64,000 bases of DNA from Bin87 sp965232895 (lineage in GTDB: Bacteria; Chloroflexota; Dehalococcoidia; Lucifugimonadales; UBA3495): positions 3,224,001 to 3,288,000 of the forward strand of contig OZ247430.1 of NCBI GenBank assembly GCA_965232895.1, written 5' to 3'. The notes under the pieces are model-generated. The model did no database searches. It saw nothing but the letters and a program-made list of their open reading frames with translations, and was not told the DNA's origin. Below are positions 42,023-50,261 of this stretch, one piece after another; position 1 is the first letter of the stretch, and every line of letters begins with the position of its first letter. Both the position numbers and the translations under genes were made by a program.

Positions 42023-43114
42023 CTACGGTTCGCGCATCATGGCATCGATCTCTTCCATGTCGAGCCCCAATGCCTGCGCGGTACCGAAATCCGCTTCGGC
42101 TTGGCTGGCATTTCCGAGATGCAGGTGGGCAGCGGCTCGTTGAAAATACGGAGTGGGGTTGCCCGGATCCAAGCGAATCGCGGTATTGAACTCCTCAACG
42201 GCCTGAGCGGAGTTTCCCTGCTCTATGTACGCGCAGCCTCGCCCCATGTATCCGTTGGGATTGTCCGGTTCCAGGGTCACGACAGTTTCGAAATCGGCGA
42301 GGGCTGCGGCGCTTTTGTCCTGGGTCAGAAGCACCTGGCCGCGAAGGAAGTAGCCGAAGGCATAGTCGGGCGCCAAGCGTATCGCACGGTTGTAATCGCT
42401 GAGGGCCTGGCGCTGCTTGCCGGTCGCTTCGCGCACCCCGCCGCGGGCCAGGTACGCGTGAGCATCATCAGGATTAATCTTGATGGCGCGGTTGAAATCG
42501 GTGAGGGCCTGGCGGAAGCTGCCGTCATCGGCGTAGATAGCCCCCCGTCCCATATACGCGTCGAAATCATTCGGATCGAGCTGGATCACGGTGTCATAAG
42601 ACCGCATCGCCTCGTCCAACAAACCGAGTTCGGAACAGAGTTCAGCGCGGTGGGAGTGGACCTGGGTATCGGAAGGATCGATCTCAACGGCGCGGTCGAA
42701 GTCTGCCATGGCAAGTTCCAGTTCGTCGGCGTGAACATATACGACGCCGCGGGCCAGGTACGCTCCCGCCTTGTCCGGTTCGCTGGCGATAGCCCGGTTC
42801 ATTTCTTCCAGCGCCAGATCCGTTTCACCCCAGCCGGCATACATGGTGCCGCGTCCGAGATGGGCGGAAGCATTATCGGGATCCCACTCCAGCACTCGCG
42901 CATAGCAGTCCATAGCCGCTTCTTCGAAACCCATGCCCGCCAGGGCGATGGCGCGACAGCACCAGGCTTGCGCGTTCTCCGGGTCGTCAGAAATCACCGC
43001 GTCAAACTCTGCGATCGCTGCGTCGAAGTCGAGGTCGGCAATGTACGACATTCCCTGCTGCACCCTCGGGTCCGCGTCATCGGGCTGCTGGGAGGAGTTG
43101 TTGATGCGAGTCAT
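42023..43114 (-). CDS. TPR-repeat protein
   Basis: A 363-residue protein of about ten consecutive 34-residue TPR units, with no signal peptide. Repeats read DFDAAIAEFDAVISDDPENA, GFEEAAMDCYARVLEWDPDN, ELELAMADFDRAVEIDPSDT, LLDEAMRSYDTVIQLDPNDF, SFRQALTDFNRAIKINPDDA and NSAQAVEEFNTAIRLDPGNP. The intervening helices carry the A-Y-x-G-R-G pattern (YMGRGAIYADD, YLARGVVY). Such arrays bind partner proteins; no partner is evident. It stands next to the duplicated gene fragment at 43199-43479 and is transcribed from a weak TGATACTAT-type extended -10 (43168-43160). Confidence 0.88.
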   Translation of the reverse strand: MTRINNSSQQPDDADPRVQQGMSYIADLDFDAAIAEFDAVISDDPENAQAWCCRAIALAGMGFEEAAMDCYARVLEWDPDNASAHLGRGTMYAGWGETDLALEEMNRAIASEPDKAGAYLARGVVYVHADELELAMADFDRAVEIDPSDTQVHSHRAELCSELGLLDEAMRSYDTVIQLDPNDFDAYMGRGAIYADDGSFRQALTDFNRAIKINPDDAHAYLARGGVREATGKQRQALSDYNRAIRLAPDYAFGYFLRGQVLLTQDKSAAALADFETVVTLEPDNPNGYMGRGCAYIEQGNSAQAVEEFNTAIRLDPGNPTPYFQRAAAHLHLGNASQAEADFGTAQALGLDMEEIDAMMREP

Positions 43115-43198
43115 ATTGTCGTCTTCCCCCGGTTGTGCCGTCGGGTTGGGGCTGGTCAGATAGTATCATAGGGGAACGCGGCCGGTGACTTTGGCCGA

Positions 43199-43479
43199 TC
43201 AGCCCAGCGCCTGCGTCAGGTCGGCGATCAAGTCGTCGGCGTTCTCCAGGCCGACGGATACTCGCAGCAGGTCGTCCGGCGTGGGACTGTCCGGCCCTTC
43301 AATGGATGCCCGGTGTTCGATGAGGCTCTGCGTGCCGCCCAGGCTGGTGGCGCGCACGAACAGCCGAACCCTGGCGGCAACGTCCATGGCAGCGTCGCGT
43401 CCGCCGGCAACCTGGAACGACAGCATCCCGCCGAAGTCGGACATCTGCCGCGCAGCGATGTCGTGGCCCGGATGGTCCG
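43199..43479 (-). pseudogene. Duplicated 3' fragment of the cystathionine gamma-synthase-type gene (281-bp direct repeat, copy 1)
   Basis: This stretch is base-for-base identical to 46244-46524, the 3' end of the intact gene. It encodes the last 93 or so residues of that enzyme, ending VSVGLENADDLIADLTQALG. To the right the identity stops abruptly after GGATGGTCCG, and the sequence turns into AT-richer DNA without any of the upstream gene. An internal ATG could give an 81-residue peptide, but it lacks the PLP site and is not expected to function. Confidence 0.9.
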
Positions 43480-46243
43480 CTGACCTGATGCATTATCCCA
43501 CTCCCGCATACTGTGTGATGTGTATTTGATCCTACGACCGGCGGACACCGCCCTGGCATGCCTAATTTGTGCGAACCGTCGTATGGCGATTTTAGCAACT
43601 TGCCCTCTGCTGTTAGCGATGGTTGGTCGGATTACCTATAATTGGAGTAGGTAGCATTTCCCCTCTGGCCTCTCACATGGACCTCCGGCGCGATGTGTAG
43701 TAACTCTCTGATGAACAGCGAGGGATGATTCAAGTCGGCGACCAAGTAGGTGGCCTTCTTGCTTCTGGTCATGCTTACGTAGAATAGCCGCCTTTCCTCA
43801 GCGTTGGGGTAGGGATTGTCATCAATAGGCGGCGCTACCAGATCCAACAAAGGGTCGTCAGCTCGGATGTGTGGAAATCCGTAGATGCCATCAGCCAAAT
43901 CTAGCACTACAACGTAGTCTGCCTCTCTGCCTTTAGCGCTATGGACGGTACTGAAGTATTTCCGCTCCCGGTCGGGCAGAGTTCCTATACTTTTTCGGAA
44001 ACGGCCTAACACCAGTATCGTGTCGCCACGTTCCTGTCGTGCTTTGATTTCGTTGAGGGCCGTACTCGCTGCCTGCTGCTGGTTTGTATCGAATATCACT
44101 GTTAAACCGCCACTCGCTAGGCCGCCCGATCCCATGATTTTACGCTGCGTCTGGTGCGGGTTCTGTTGTACGAAACGCCCGGTCGGCTGCGCGATGTCGT
44201 CACCGAAGCGGAACGTTCGGGTTAGGGCCAGACGCTGAGTGAATCCCAAGTATTCGTGTACTTCCTTGAATAGCCTGACTTGGCTTCCAGTGAAGCGGTA
44301 TATCGACTGCCAATCGTCGCCGACGAGGAAATAGGCAATACCGTCTCGATGCAGTGCTTTTGCCAACGCCATTCTGCCAGCAGAAATGTCTTGAAACTCG
44401 TCAATTAGGATATGGGTGTATGGATGCATCCAGTCGCCGCGGGCTATAATGCTTGTGGCCTGGTTGAGCATGTCGTGAAAGTCGATGGCGTTTTCTTGCC
44501 TGAGCCGGGAGTCGTACAGCTTTCTGGCGTTGCGCCAGATCTTAAGGAACTCGCGCGCGCGTAGCGGCTCTGGTGACATTTCCGCCCTACCGTCGATTTG
44601 ATCTTGGTCGACGTCGACGGACTTGGCGTGGTCGAGGAACTGAGCAAGGAGATTAGCCAACTGACTGATACGGGAGGCACTCAGTTTTTGCACTAACTCT
44701 TGAACCGGGATTTTCCGGCGGGCTACGTCCAGCCGGTCAAGACTCGCCTCCAGACAAGAAAGTAGTACGCCGTCTTTTCTCTGCCAGCTATATGTTTCGA
44801 CCAGCGTAGTGCGGTTCCTGCGGTGTTGCTCTCGTTTCCACGATACCCCTTCCTCGTATCCGGTCCATCCGAGCGGAGCTTTGCCCTCCTTGTTAAGGGC
44901 AAAGTGCTCAATATAGATGCCATATTCCGTTAGGTAAAAGTCCGGCTGATACTGTCGGTGTCGGCTGGAGGCGGTATTGTATTCGTAACTTCTTTCATAT
45001 TCGTATCTAATGCCGTTGGCGGCCAGCCAGTTGGCGATTGTCAGTTCCTCAAAACTTTTGACGAGTTCGCCATTTAGCGTGCGCAGTTCACTGTTCGCAA
45101 CGTACTGCTGGTAGTCGGCTTCGGTCTCAGTGTCGAATGGGCTTTTGTACTGGGCTGGCATATTCACTGCTACGTTCAGGATGGCCCTTGCCAGTTCTTC
45201 GTCAAGCTTCATTTCTTCTATGAAGCCTTCCATGGCCAGGGGAAGCGCAAACCTTTCCGTCATTTTTGAAACAGTGGGTGCCCTACCCATTGTTTCGCCT
45301 ATCACTCGTCTCCCGAAACCGTGGAACGTTGTGACTTCAATACCGCTCAACTCGTTGGGCAAGCGCCCTCGGATTTCCTGAGCGGCTTTGTTGTTATAGG
45401 CAAGCACAAGGATCTGGTCAGGTTTGACTTTCCGGTTGCTTATCAGATGAGCGATCTTGCCAGCGATTACCGTAGTTTTTCCTGTCCCAGCTCCCGCGGC
45501 AACCAGCGTAACGTCCTCGTCCGTAGCAATCGCCTCTGCCTGTTCCGTGGTCAACTCTTGGTACCCGAGATTTACTACGGTTTTCGATGCGAGCACGGCT
45601 TGACTTTGGACGAATGCCCGATTGACCTCGCTGCGGCGAGTTTCGTCAGTTGCGATTGCTTCAGATTCCCGTATGTCTGATAGCATTTTGCGGGACTTGG
45701 GACTCAGCTTGCGTACAAGTTCGGGCGTACAACGCGACGTGACTGCTTGGATTCGGGATGCTACTGTCGCGGTCTGCGATTTTCTCACGTACCGGTCTCT
45801 GGGCAGCAACCCAACGAGTTGACTATGGAGTTCCCTGATGTCGGCTTCCAGGTCGCTGATTTGTTTACGCACCGATGCGTCGTGCTGTCTGGCTTCCGAC
45901 TCCTGATGACGTCGCACCCCGTTGGCAATGGCAGCGTGCAGATCTCTGACGGCCTGCTCTTTGAATCCCGAAATCTCGACGTCATTCCTGTTCTTGCGAC
46001 TCACAATCATAGCGTGGTGTAGCCAGCGCAAATCCAGTTTCACACTCTGGATCTCAGCGTTCTTGATCGACCTGACGTTGCCTCCAGTGATTCTGATTGC
46101 CGCGCCGTCATATTCGGCCTTTGTCGGTTGGTCGGGATTGAAGAGCTTATACAGACCTTGCGCTTCCGCGGATACGGTCTTGTTGGTGGGCATAGCTCGC
46201 TCCGGTGCGGGTACGAAGAAATCCGAGGGTTTACAATCTTCTC
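43480..46243. mobile_element. Putative single-gene insertion flanked by 281-bp direct repeats
   Basis: A 2764-bp segment of visibly lower GC content lies between two perfect 281-bp direct repeats. It carries only the helicase gene (43632-46193), about 150 bp on one side and 50 bp on the other. No integrase, transposase or inverted terminal repeat is seen. The arrangement restores a complete 3' end for the interrupted gene, as integrative elements often do, though 281 bp is long for a recombinase core site. Homologous recombination or a tandem duplication is an alternative. Confidence 0.55.
43632..46193 (-). CDS. HelD/UvrD-like superfamily 1 DNA helicase with inserted nuclease-like domain
   Basis: An 853-residue SF1 helicase; GGAG precedes ATG 46193. 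Motifs: Walker A GAGTGKTT (about residue 236), motif II HILIDEFQDIS (about 595), YFLVGDDWQSIYRFTGSQ, FSTVHSAKGREADYVVVLDL and ERRLFYVSMTRSKKATYLV. The DDWQSIYRFTGS and DGIYGFPH segments resemble E. coli helicase IV (HelD). The N-terminal 200 residues hold a conserved-looking domain (LDLRWLHHAMIVSRKNRNDV) and a coiled coil. Around residue 414 a PD-(D/E)xK-like insert appears: YQPDFYLTEYGIYIEHFALN, WKREQHRRNRTTLVETYSW. Low GC and the repeat-flanked position point to transfer. A DNA repair or phage-defence role is possible but unproven. Confidence 0.85.
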   Translation of the reverse strand: MPTNKTVSAEAQGLYKLFNPDQPTKAEYDGAAIRITGGNVRSIKNAEIQSVKLDLRWLHHAMIVSRKNRNDVEISGFKEQAVRDLHAAIANGVRRHQESEARQHDASVRKQISDLEADIRELHSQLVGLLPRDRYVRKSQTATVASRIQAVTSRCTPELVRKLSPKSRKMLSDIRESEAIATDETRRSEVNRAFVQSQAVLASKTVVNLGYQELTTEQAEAIATDEDVTLVAAGAGTGKTTVIAGKIAHLISNRKVKPDQILVLAYNNKAAQEIRGRLPNELSGIEVTTFHGFGRRVIGETMGRAPTVSKMTERFALPLAMEGFIEEMKLDEELARAILNVAVNMPAQYKSPFDTETEADYQQYVANSELRTLNGELVKSFEELTIANWLAANGIRYEYERSYEYNTASSRHRQYQPDFYLTEYGIYIEHFALNKEGKAPLGWTGYEEGVSWKREQHRRNRTTLVETYSWQRKDGVLLSCLEASLDRLDVARRKIPVQELVQKLSASRISQLANLLAQFLDHAKSVDVDQDQIDGRAEMSPEPLRAREFLKIWRNARKLYDSRLRQENAIDFHDMLNQATSIIARGDWMHPYTHILIDEFQDISAGRMALAKALHRDGIAYFLVGDDWQSIYRFTGSQVRLFKEVHEYLGFTQRLALTRTFRFGDDIAQPTGRFVQQNPHQTQRKIMGSGGLASGGLTVIFDTNQQQAASTALNEIKARQERGDTILVLGRFRKSIGTLPDRERKYFSTVHSAKGREADYVVVLDLADGIYGFPHIRADDPLLDLVAPPIDDNPYPNAEERRLFYVSMTRSKKATYLVADLNHPSLFIRELLHIAPEVHVRGQRGNATYSNYR

Positions 46244-46524
46244 TCAGCCCAGCGCCTGCGTCAGGTCGGCGATCAAGTCGTCGGCGTTCTCCAGGCCGAC
46301 GGATACTCGCAGCAGGTCGTCCGGCGTGGGACTGTCCGGCCCTTCAATGGATGCCCGGTGTTCGATGAGGCTCTGCGTGCCGCCCAGGCTGGTGGCGCGC
46401 ACGAACAGCCGAACCCTGGCGGCAACGTCCATGGCAGCGTCGCGTCCGCCGGCAACCTGGAACGACAGCATCCCGCCGAAGTCGGACATCTGCCGCGCAG
46501 CGATGTCGTGGCCCGGATGGTCCG
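46244..46524 (-). repeat. 281-bp direct repeat, copy 2 (inside the intact gene)
   Basis: Identical to 43199-43479 at an offset of exactly 3045 bp. It covers the last 93 or so codons and the stop of the cystathionine gamma-synthase-type gene. Confidence 0.95.
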
Positions 46525-47374
46525 GGAGCCCCGGGTAGTGCACCGCCGACACCCTCGGGTTGTCCTGCAGAAAGCGGGCCAACCGCCCGGCGTTGGCGGA
46601 ATGCACCGGCATTCGCGCCGGCAGCGTGCGGATCCCCCGCAGCGTGAGCCAGCAGTCGAATGGCGACGGCACCGCGCCGCACAGGTTCTGGATCAGCCGC
46701 ACCCGCTGGAAGATGTCGGAGTCCTCGCGACCGACCACCGCGCCGCCGGTCACGTCCTCGTGTCCGCTGAGGTACTTGGTGGTTGAGTGCACCACCAGGT
46801 CTGCTCCCAGCTCGAAGGGTCGCTGCAGCATGGGGCTGGCCCAGGTGTTGTCGCAGGCGCACCGGGCGCCGGCGGATTTCGCGATTTCAGCCATACTGGT
46901 GATGTCGGTGATCTTGAGCAGCGGGTTGGACGGGGTTTCGACCCAGACCAGGCGGGTGTTGGGCTGCACGGCGTCGAGAACGGAATCCACGTCGGTCATG
47001 TCGACGAAACTGGTTTGCAGGCCCCAGAGAGCGAAGATCTCCCGGAGCATCCTCGATGTTCCGTGGTAACAGTCATCCGGCGCGATGACGTGGTCGCCCG
47101 GGGCCAGGGCCTGGAACACCGCTGCCGTCGCCGCCGAACCGGACCCGAAGGCTGCGGCCTCTGCGGTTCCTGCTTCCCCGCCCTCCAGCAGCGCGAGGCA
47201 CTGCTCCAGGGCACGGCGGTTGGGATTGTCCACGCGGGAGTAAACGAAACCGCGTGAATACTCGCCGTCGGGGTCCCGCTCGAAAGTGGTCGAGAGGTAG
47301 ATGGGAGGCGCAACCGCTCCGGTCGCCGCGTCGATCTGGTGGGCCGCCTGGGCGGCGATGGTTTCGAAGTTCAT
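46244..47374 (-). CDS. Cystathionine gamma-synthase/lyase-type PLP enzyme
   Basis: A 376-residue Cys/Met-metabolism PLP enzyme from ATG 47374 (MNFETIAAQAAHQIDAATGA). Features are VAPPIYLSTTFERDPDGEYS, FVYSRVDNPNRRALEQCLAL, AAFGSGSAATAAVFQALAPG and VWVETPSNPLLKITDI. The PLP lysine lies in VVHSTTKYLSGHEDVTGG, and the C-terminal region has SLGGTQSLIEHRAS. It performs gamma-replacement or gamma-elimination in transsulfuration; MetB, MetC and MGL-type activities cannot be told apart from sequence. It follows the TRAP-type binding protein gene by 28 nt, the last member of that operon. Its 3' end is duplicated beyond the helicase insertion. Confidence 0.9.
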   Translation of the reverse strand: MNFETIAAQAAHQIDAATGAVAPPIYLSTTFERDPDGEYSRGFVYSRVDNPNRRALEQCLALLEGGEAGTAEAAAFGSGSAATAAVFQALAPGDHVIAPDDCYHGTSRMLREIFALWGLQTSFVDMTDVDSVLDAVQPNTRLVWVETPSNPLLKITDITSMAEIAKSAGARCACDNTWASPMLQRPFELGADLVVHSTTKYLSGHEDVTGGAVVGREDSDIFQRVRLIQNLCGAVPSPFDCWLTLRGIRTLPARMPVHSANAGRLARFLQDNPRVSAVHYPGLPDHPGHDIAARQMSDFGGMLSFQVAGGRDAAMDVAARVRLFVRATSLGGTQSLIEHRASIEGPDSPTPDDLLRVSVGLENADDLIADLTQALG

Positions 47375-47402
47375 GGTATCAGGCGATAGCGGCGGTAAGG
47401 GT

Positions 47403-49097
47403 TCACTCGATGTCGGAGGCCGAGCCGTCCGGATTGACGCGCACTTTGACGATGGGGAGCACGTATTCGTTAAAAACGCGAACGGCTTCCGAGTGGGGGC
47501 CGCCGGCGCGTTTGACCCACCGGGGGATCGTGTCGGTAATGGTCCACTGGCGCATGGCGTCCTGTATCCAGTAGGAAAACTCCGCGTATCGCATACCATT
47601 GCCGGTGTTGCTATCTACCGTCTCCGGCTCGACAGCGATTAATGCCAGATGACGGTTCTGGTAAGCATGGCGGGCGCCTTCTTCCAGGGTTATGTTCCGC
47701 AAGTCCAGCGGCATGGTGTCCCAAAGTTCCCGGTTGACGGTCAGCCAGCTGTGTTGGACGTTGATAAATGGGCCTACAATATAATCGGAGACTTTGTACA
47801 ACCCCAGGTCGGCCCCGCATGATGCGCAGGTTATCGCGCCGTCAATGTCCCCGCGCTCCAGGGCACCGCGCACTTCGGCGGAAGCCAGAAATACCGGGTC
47901 GGCGCCCAGCCCGAACAACAAGTCCATGATGGCGGTTCGGTGGCTTTGCACCGTGAATCCTCGCCAGGCCCTCAAGTCATCATGAACTTCCCGGCGGGAG
48001 AATAGGTAGTAGCTGTCGCTCATCATGTAAGCGACCTGAACACCTCCATTCGCTGCGGTCAGTTCGGCCATTCCGGGCTGTACAGCATCGATAACGGCGA
48101 GATTGGCGCCCCGATCAGGATACAGGCCCCACAGGTTGACAATGTCCACAATGGGAAAATCTGCGCCGATGTAGCCGGGGTCTATTTGCGCCGATTGCAG
48201 TGTGCCGTCCTGAACCAGGCGCGGCGAGTCATAGGCAATGAACCCCACCTCAGGGAACGATGTAACCTCAAACTGCACCTGGCCGTTGGTGCGGCGTCTG
48301 ACGCGCTCAGCAAATCCAATATCCCAGATTGCCCGGTAATCCCCTGCGGCTGACGCGCAATCCACCCGAAAGCGATTAATGCATACCATTTGTATCTTGA
48401 AATTATGGCCGCTGGACACTAATGGGGTCAGGTTAAAGTTAGCGCCTTGTCCATAGATGCAGGATGAGCCGGTGGGACTGCCGCCGCCGTGAACGGCCGG
48501 AACGACGGGCGCCGTTGGGCCGTCGCAGGGCGTGATGGCGAAAGCCTCGGGTCCATTGGGGCCAGCAGTGATCTGTAGGTCCACGTCGCCGATACCGGCT
48601 TTTGGATCCGGAGTGGGAGTAGGAGTGGGAATCCGCGCCGGCGCGGCCTTGGCCCAATTGCTCCACTCGGACCATTCGTACTCACCATTTCTTCGCTCCA
48701 GGCCGGCAATGACGCTGAACCAATGGTCTTGCCCGTTTTCCAGACCACCCACAGTTGCGTGATCCCATTCGCCAGAAGTCCATTTGCCGCCGGTATTGTC
48801 CCATTTTGCCGACCATACCCAATGGACGGTGGCGTTTTGTGCAGGTTGCCACGCTACGAAAACCTCGCCGCGGCGACCGGTGGGGGTGGCGTTCGCCTGC
48901 GCCGGGATTCCCAAAACCACCGGCGTGGGCGTCGGCACGGGCGGCGGGGTCACCGGAGGGAGTGGCTCCTGGGACGGCGTCGCGCCTTGCAATGGGGCGA
49001 AAATTGCCAGAGCGACCAGCGCGAAGATGACCGCCGCCGCCAATACCAGCGCCGCCGGCCGGAGATAGTCTCTTATGTTATTGACCAGCTGCAACAT
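47403..49097 (-). CDS. TRAP-type solute-binding domain fused to an anchor and fibronectin-III-like domain
   Basis: A 564-residue exported protein. One N-terminal helix (LVLAAAVIFALVALAIFAPL, about 15-36) is followed by a Pro/Thr linker. A fibronectin-III-like domain comes next (about 70-145: GEVFVAWQPAQNATVHWVWS, NGQDHWFSVIAGLERRNGEY, EWSEWSNWAKA). After a second linker comes a DctP-type ligand domain: GFAERVRRRTNGQVQFEVTS, VQVAYMMSDSYYLFSRREVH, LRAWRGFTVQSHRTAIMDLL, GDIDGAITCASCGADLGLYK and VNRELWDTMPLDLRNITLEE. TRAP binding proteins normally lack such N-terminal extensions, and no TRAP membrane genes are adjacent. It may be a surface-anchored sensor or binding protein. It sits in the same operon as the PLP enzymes and the GMC oxidoreductase. 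Confidence 0.75.
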   Translation of the reverse strand: MLQLVNNIRDYLRPAALVLAAAVIFALVALAIFAPLQGATPSQEPLPPVTPPPVPTPTPVVLGIPAQANATPTGRRGEVFVAWQPAQNATVHWVWSAKWDNTGGKWTSGEWDHATVGGLENGQDHWFSVIAGLERRNGEYEWSEWSNWAKAAPARIPTPTPTPDPKAGIGDVDLQITAGPNGPEAFAITPCDGPTAPVVPAVHGGGSPTGSSCIYGQGANFNLTPLVSSGHNFKIQMVCINRFRVDCASAAGDYRAIWDIGFAERVRRRTNGQVQFEVTSFPEVGFIAYDSPRLVQDGTLQSAQIDPGYIGADFPIVDIVNLWGLYPDRGANLAVIDAVQPGMAELTAANGGVQVAYMMSDSYYLFSRREVHDDLRAWRGFTVQSHRTAIMDLLFGLGADPVFLASAEVRGALERGDIDGAITCASCGADLGLYKVSDYIVGPFINVQHSWLTVNRELWDTMPLDLRNITLEEGARHAYQNRHLALIAVEPETVDSNTGNGMRYAEFSYWIQDAMRQWTITDTIPRWVKRAGGPHSEAVRVFNEYVLPIVKVRVNPDGSASDIE

Positions 49098-49125
49098 TCC
49101 CCCGGGATGATAGCGAGCAATGCGT

Positions 49126-50261
49126 TCAACCCAGCGACCGGCGGATGATCTCTGTCATGCGTTGGTTGGTCTCAGCATCCTTCACCGCAATGCGAAACCA
49201 GCGGTTGTCCAGGCTGGGAGCCGTTGCCGACGCATCCCGCAGGAAGAGGTTCTCGTCGCGGCAGCGGGAGATGAACGTGCGGGCGGTTGAGGCTCCTGCT
49301 GGCAGTTGGCAGAGAAGATAGTTGGCAACGCCGGGAACAATCCTGAAATGAGCCAGTGACGATAGGCTGTCTCGCAGTCGTTCCCGAAGACAGTGGGTTT
49401 CGCCGTAGCGCCGGCGGTAGTATTCCGCGTCCTGTAGAGCCGTTACCGCCGCGATCTGACCAGGCAGGCTTACCGCCCACGGCGGGGTCAACCGCCGCAG
49501 GGGATCAATCAGACCGGGATGGCCGCAAAGGTATCCCACACGGAGGCCGCTGAGAGCGTGCACCTTGGACATTGACTTGCAGACAATCACGTTCCGGCTT
49601 GTCGCAGCGAATTGTTCCAGGGACTCTCCGGCGTCAACGTAATCTACGTAAGTTTCGTCAACCCACACCAGAGTTTGAGGCGACACCCCAGCCAGGCGGT
49701 TGATCAGATCCTGCCGAGGAATGTGCCTCCCGGTAGGGTTGTTTGGGTTCACGATGACCACGAGGTCGTATCCGCGGCTGAGCCGCTCCCCAAGTTGCGC
49801 AACGTCCACGCAAAAGCCATCGTCAGGACGCAACGTCAAGCGGTCAATCAGCACCCGACAATGTTTTCGGCGACGTGAGCGTACTCGCCGTAGGTGGGTT
49901 CAAGCAGCAGTATACGGGATTCGGCGCTCAACCATTCTCTGAAGGCCAGGAAAATGAGGCTGGATGAACCGGCTCCGGGCAGCAGCGACTCTTTGGCGAC
50001 CCCGCGGGTCTCCGCAATTCGGTTAATCAGCCCTTCGCTCCCGGTAGGGGGAGACGTCCGCATGGCCCAGTCCAGGCAACGGTTCAAAATGCCGGAAACT
50101 TTGGGTGACGGGGGGAACCAGGCATCCAGCACGTCGGCGCTGATGACTTCATCGATTCTGTCGAGACTATCGAATTCGTTGCCAATGGCGTCGAAAAATG
50201 CGCCGCCGTGATAGCTGGTCATGCGGGGGCCCGCCATGGTTGGTACACCGACGCGGTTCAC
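49126..50261 (-). pseudogene. HisC/CobD-like aminotransferase split over two frames
   Basis: Two overlapping minus-strand frames together make one class-I/II PLP aminotransferase of the histidinol-phosphate aminotransferase group. The first (50261-49848, GTG start overlapping the GMC stop as GTGA) encodes the N-terminal domain to EPTYGEYAHVAENIVGC and stops at TGA. The second (49854-49126) resumes LIDRLTLRPDDGFCVDVAQL, with VVIVNPNNPTGRHIPRQDLI, WVDETYVDYVDAGESLEQFA and the PLP lysine in VCKSMSKVHALSGLRVGYLC. The frames overlap by 7 nt at GTGCTGA. A one-base indel (mutation or sequencing error) is the simplest cause, though the GTG could allow coupled reinitiation and a two-chain enzyme. Confidence 0.75.

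Noticed and set aside
40361..43171. 936-codon plus-strand open frame
   Set aside because: It runs antisense across both the hydantoinase-type and TPR genes and is an artefact of GC-rich codon use.
43199..43444. 81-residue ORF as a functional small gene
   Set aside because: It is only the duplicated C-terminus of the neighbouring PLP enzyme, lacking the active site.
43480..46243. Classic transposon or tyrosine-recombinase island
   Set aside because: No transposase, integrase, tRNA target or terminal inverted repeat is visible, so no named element class can be claimed.
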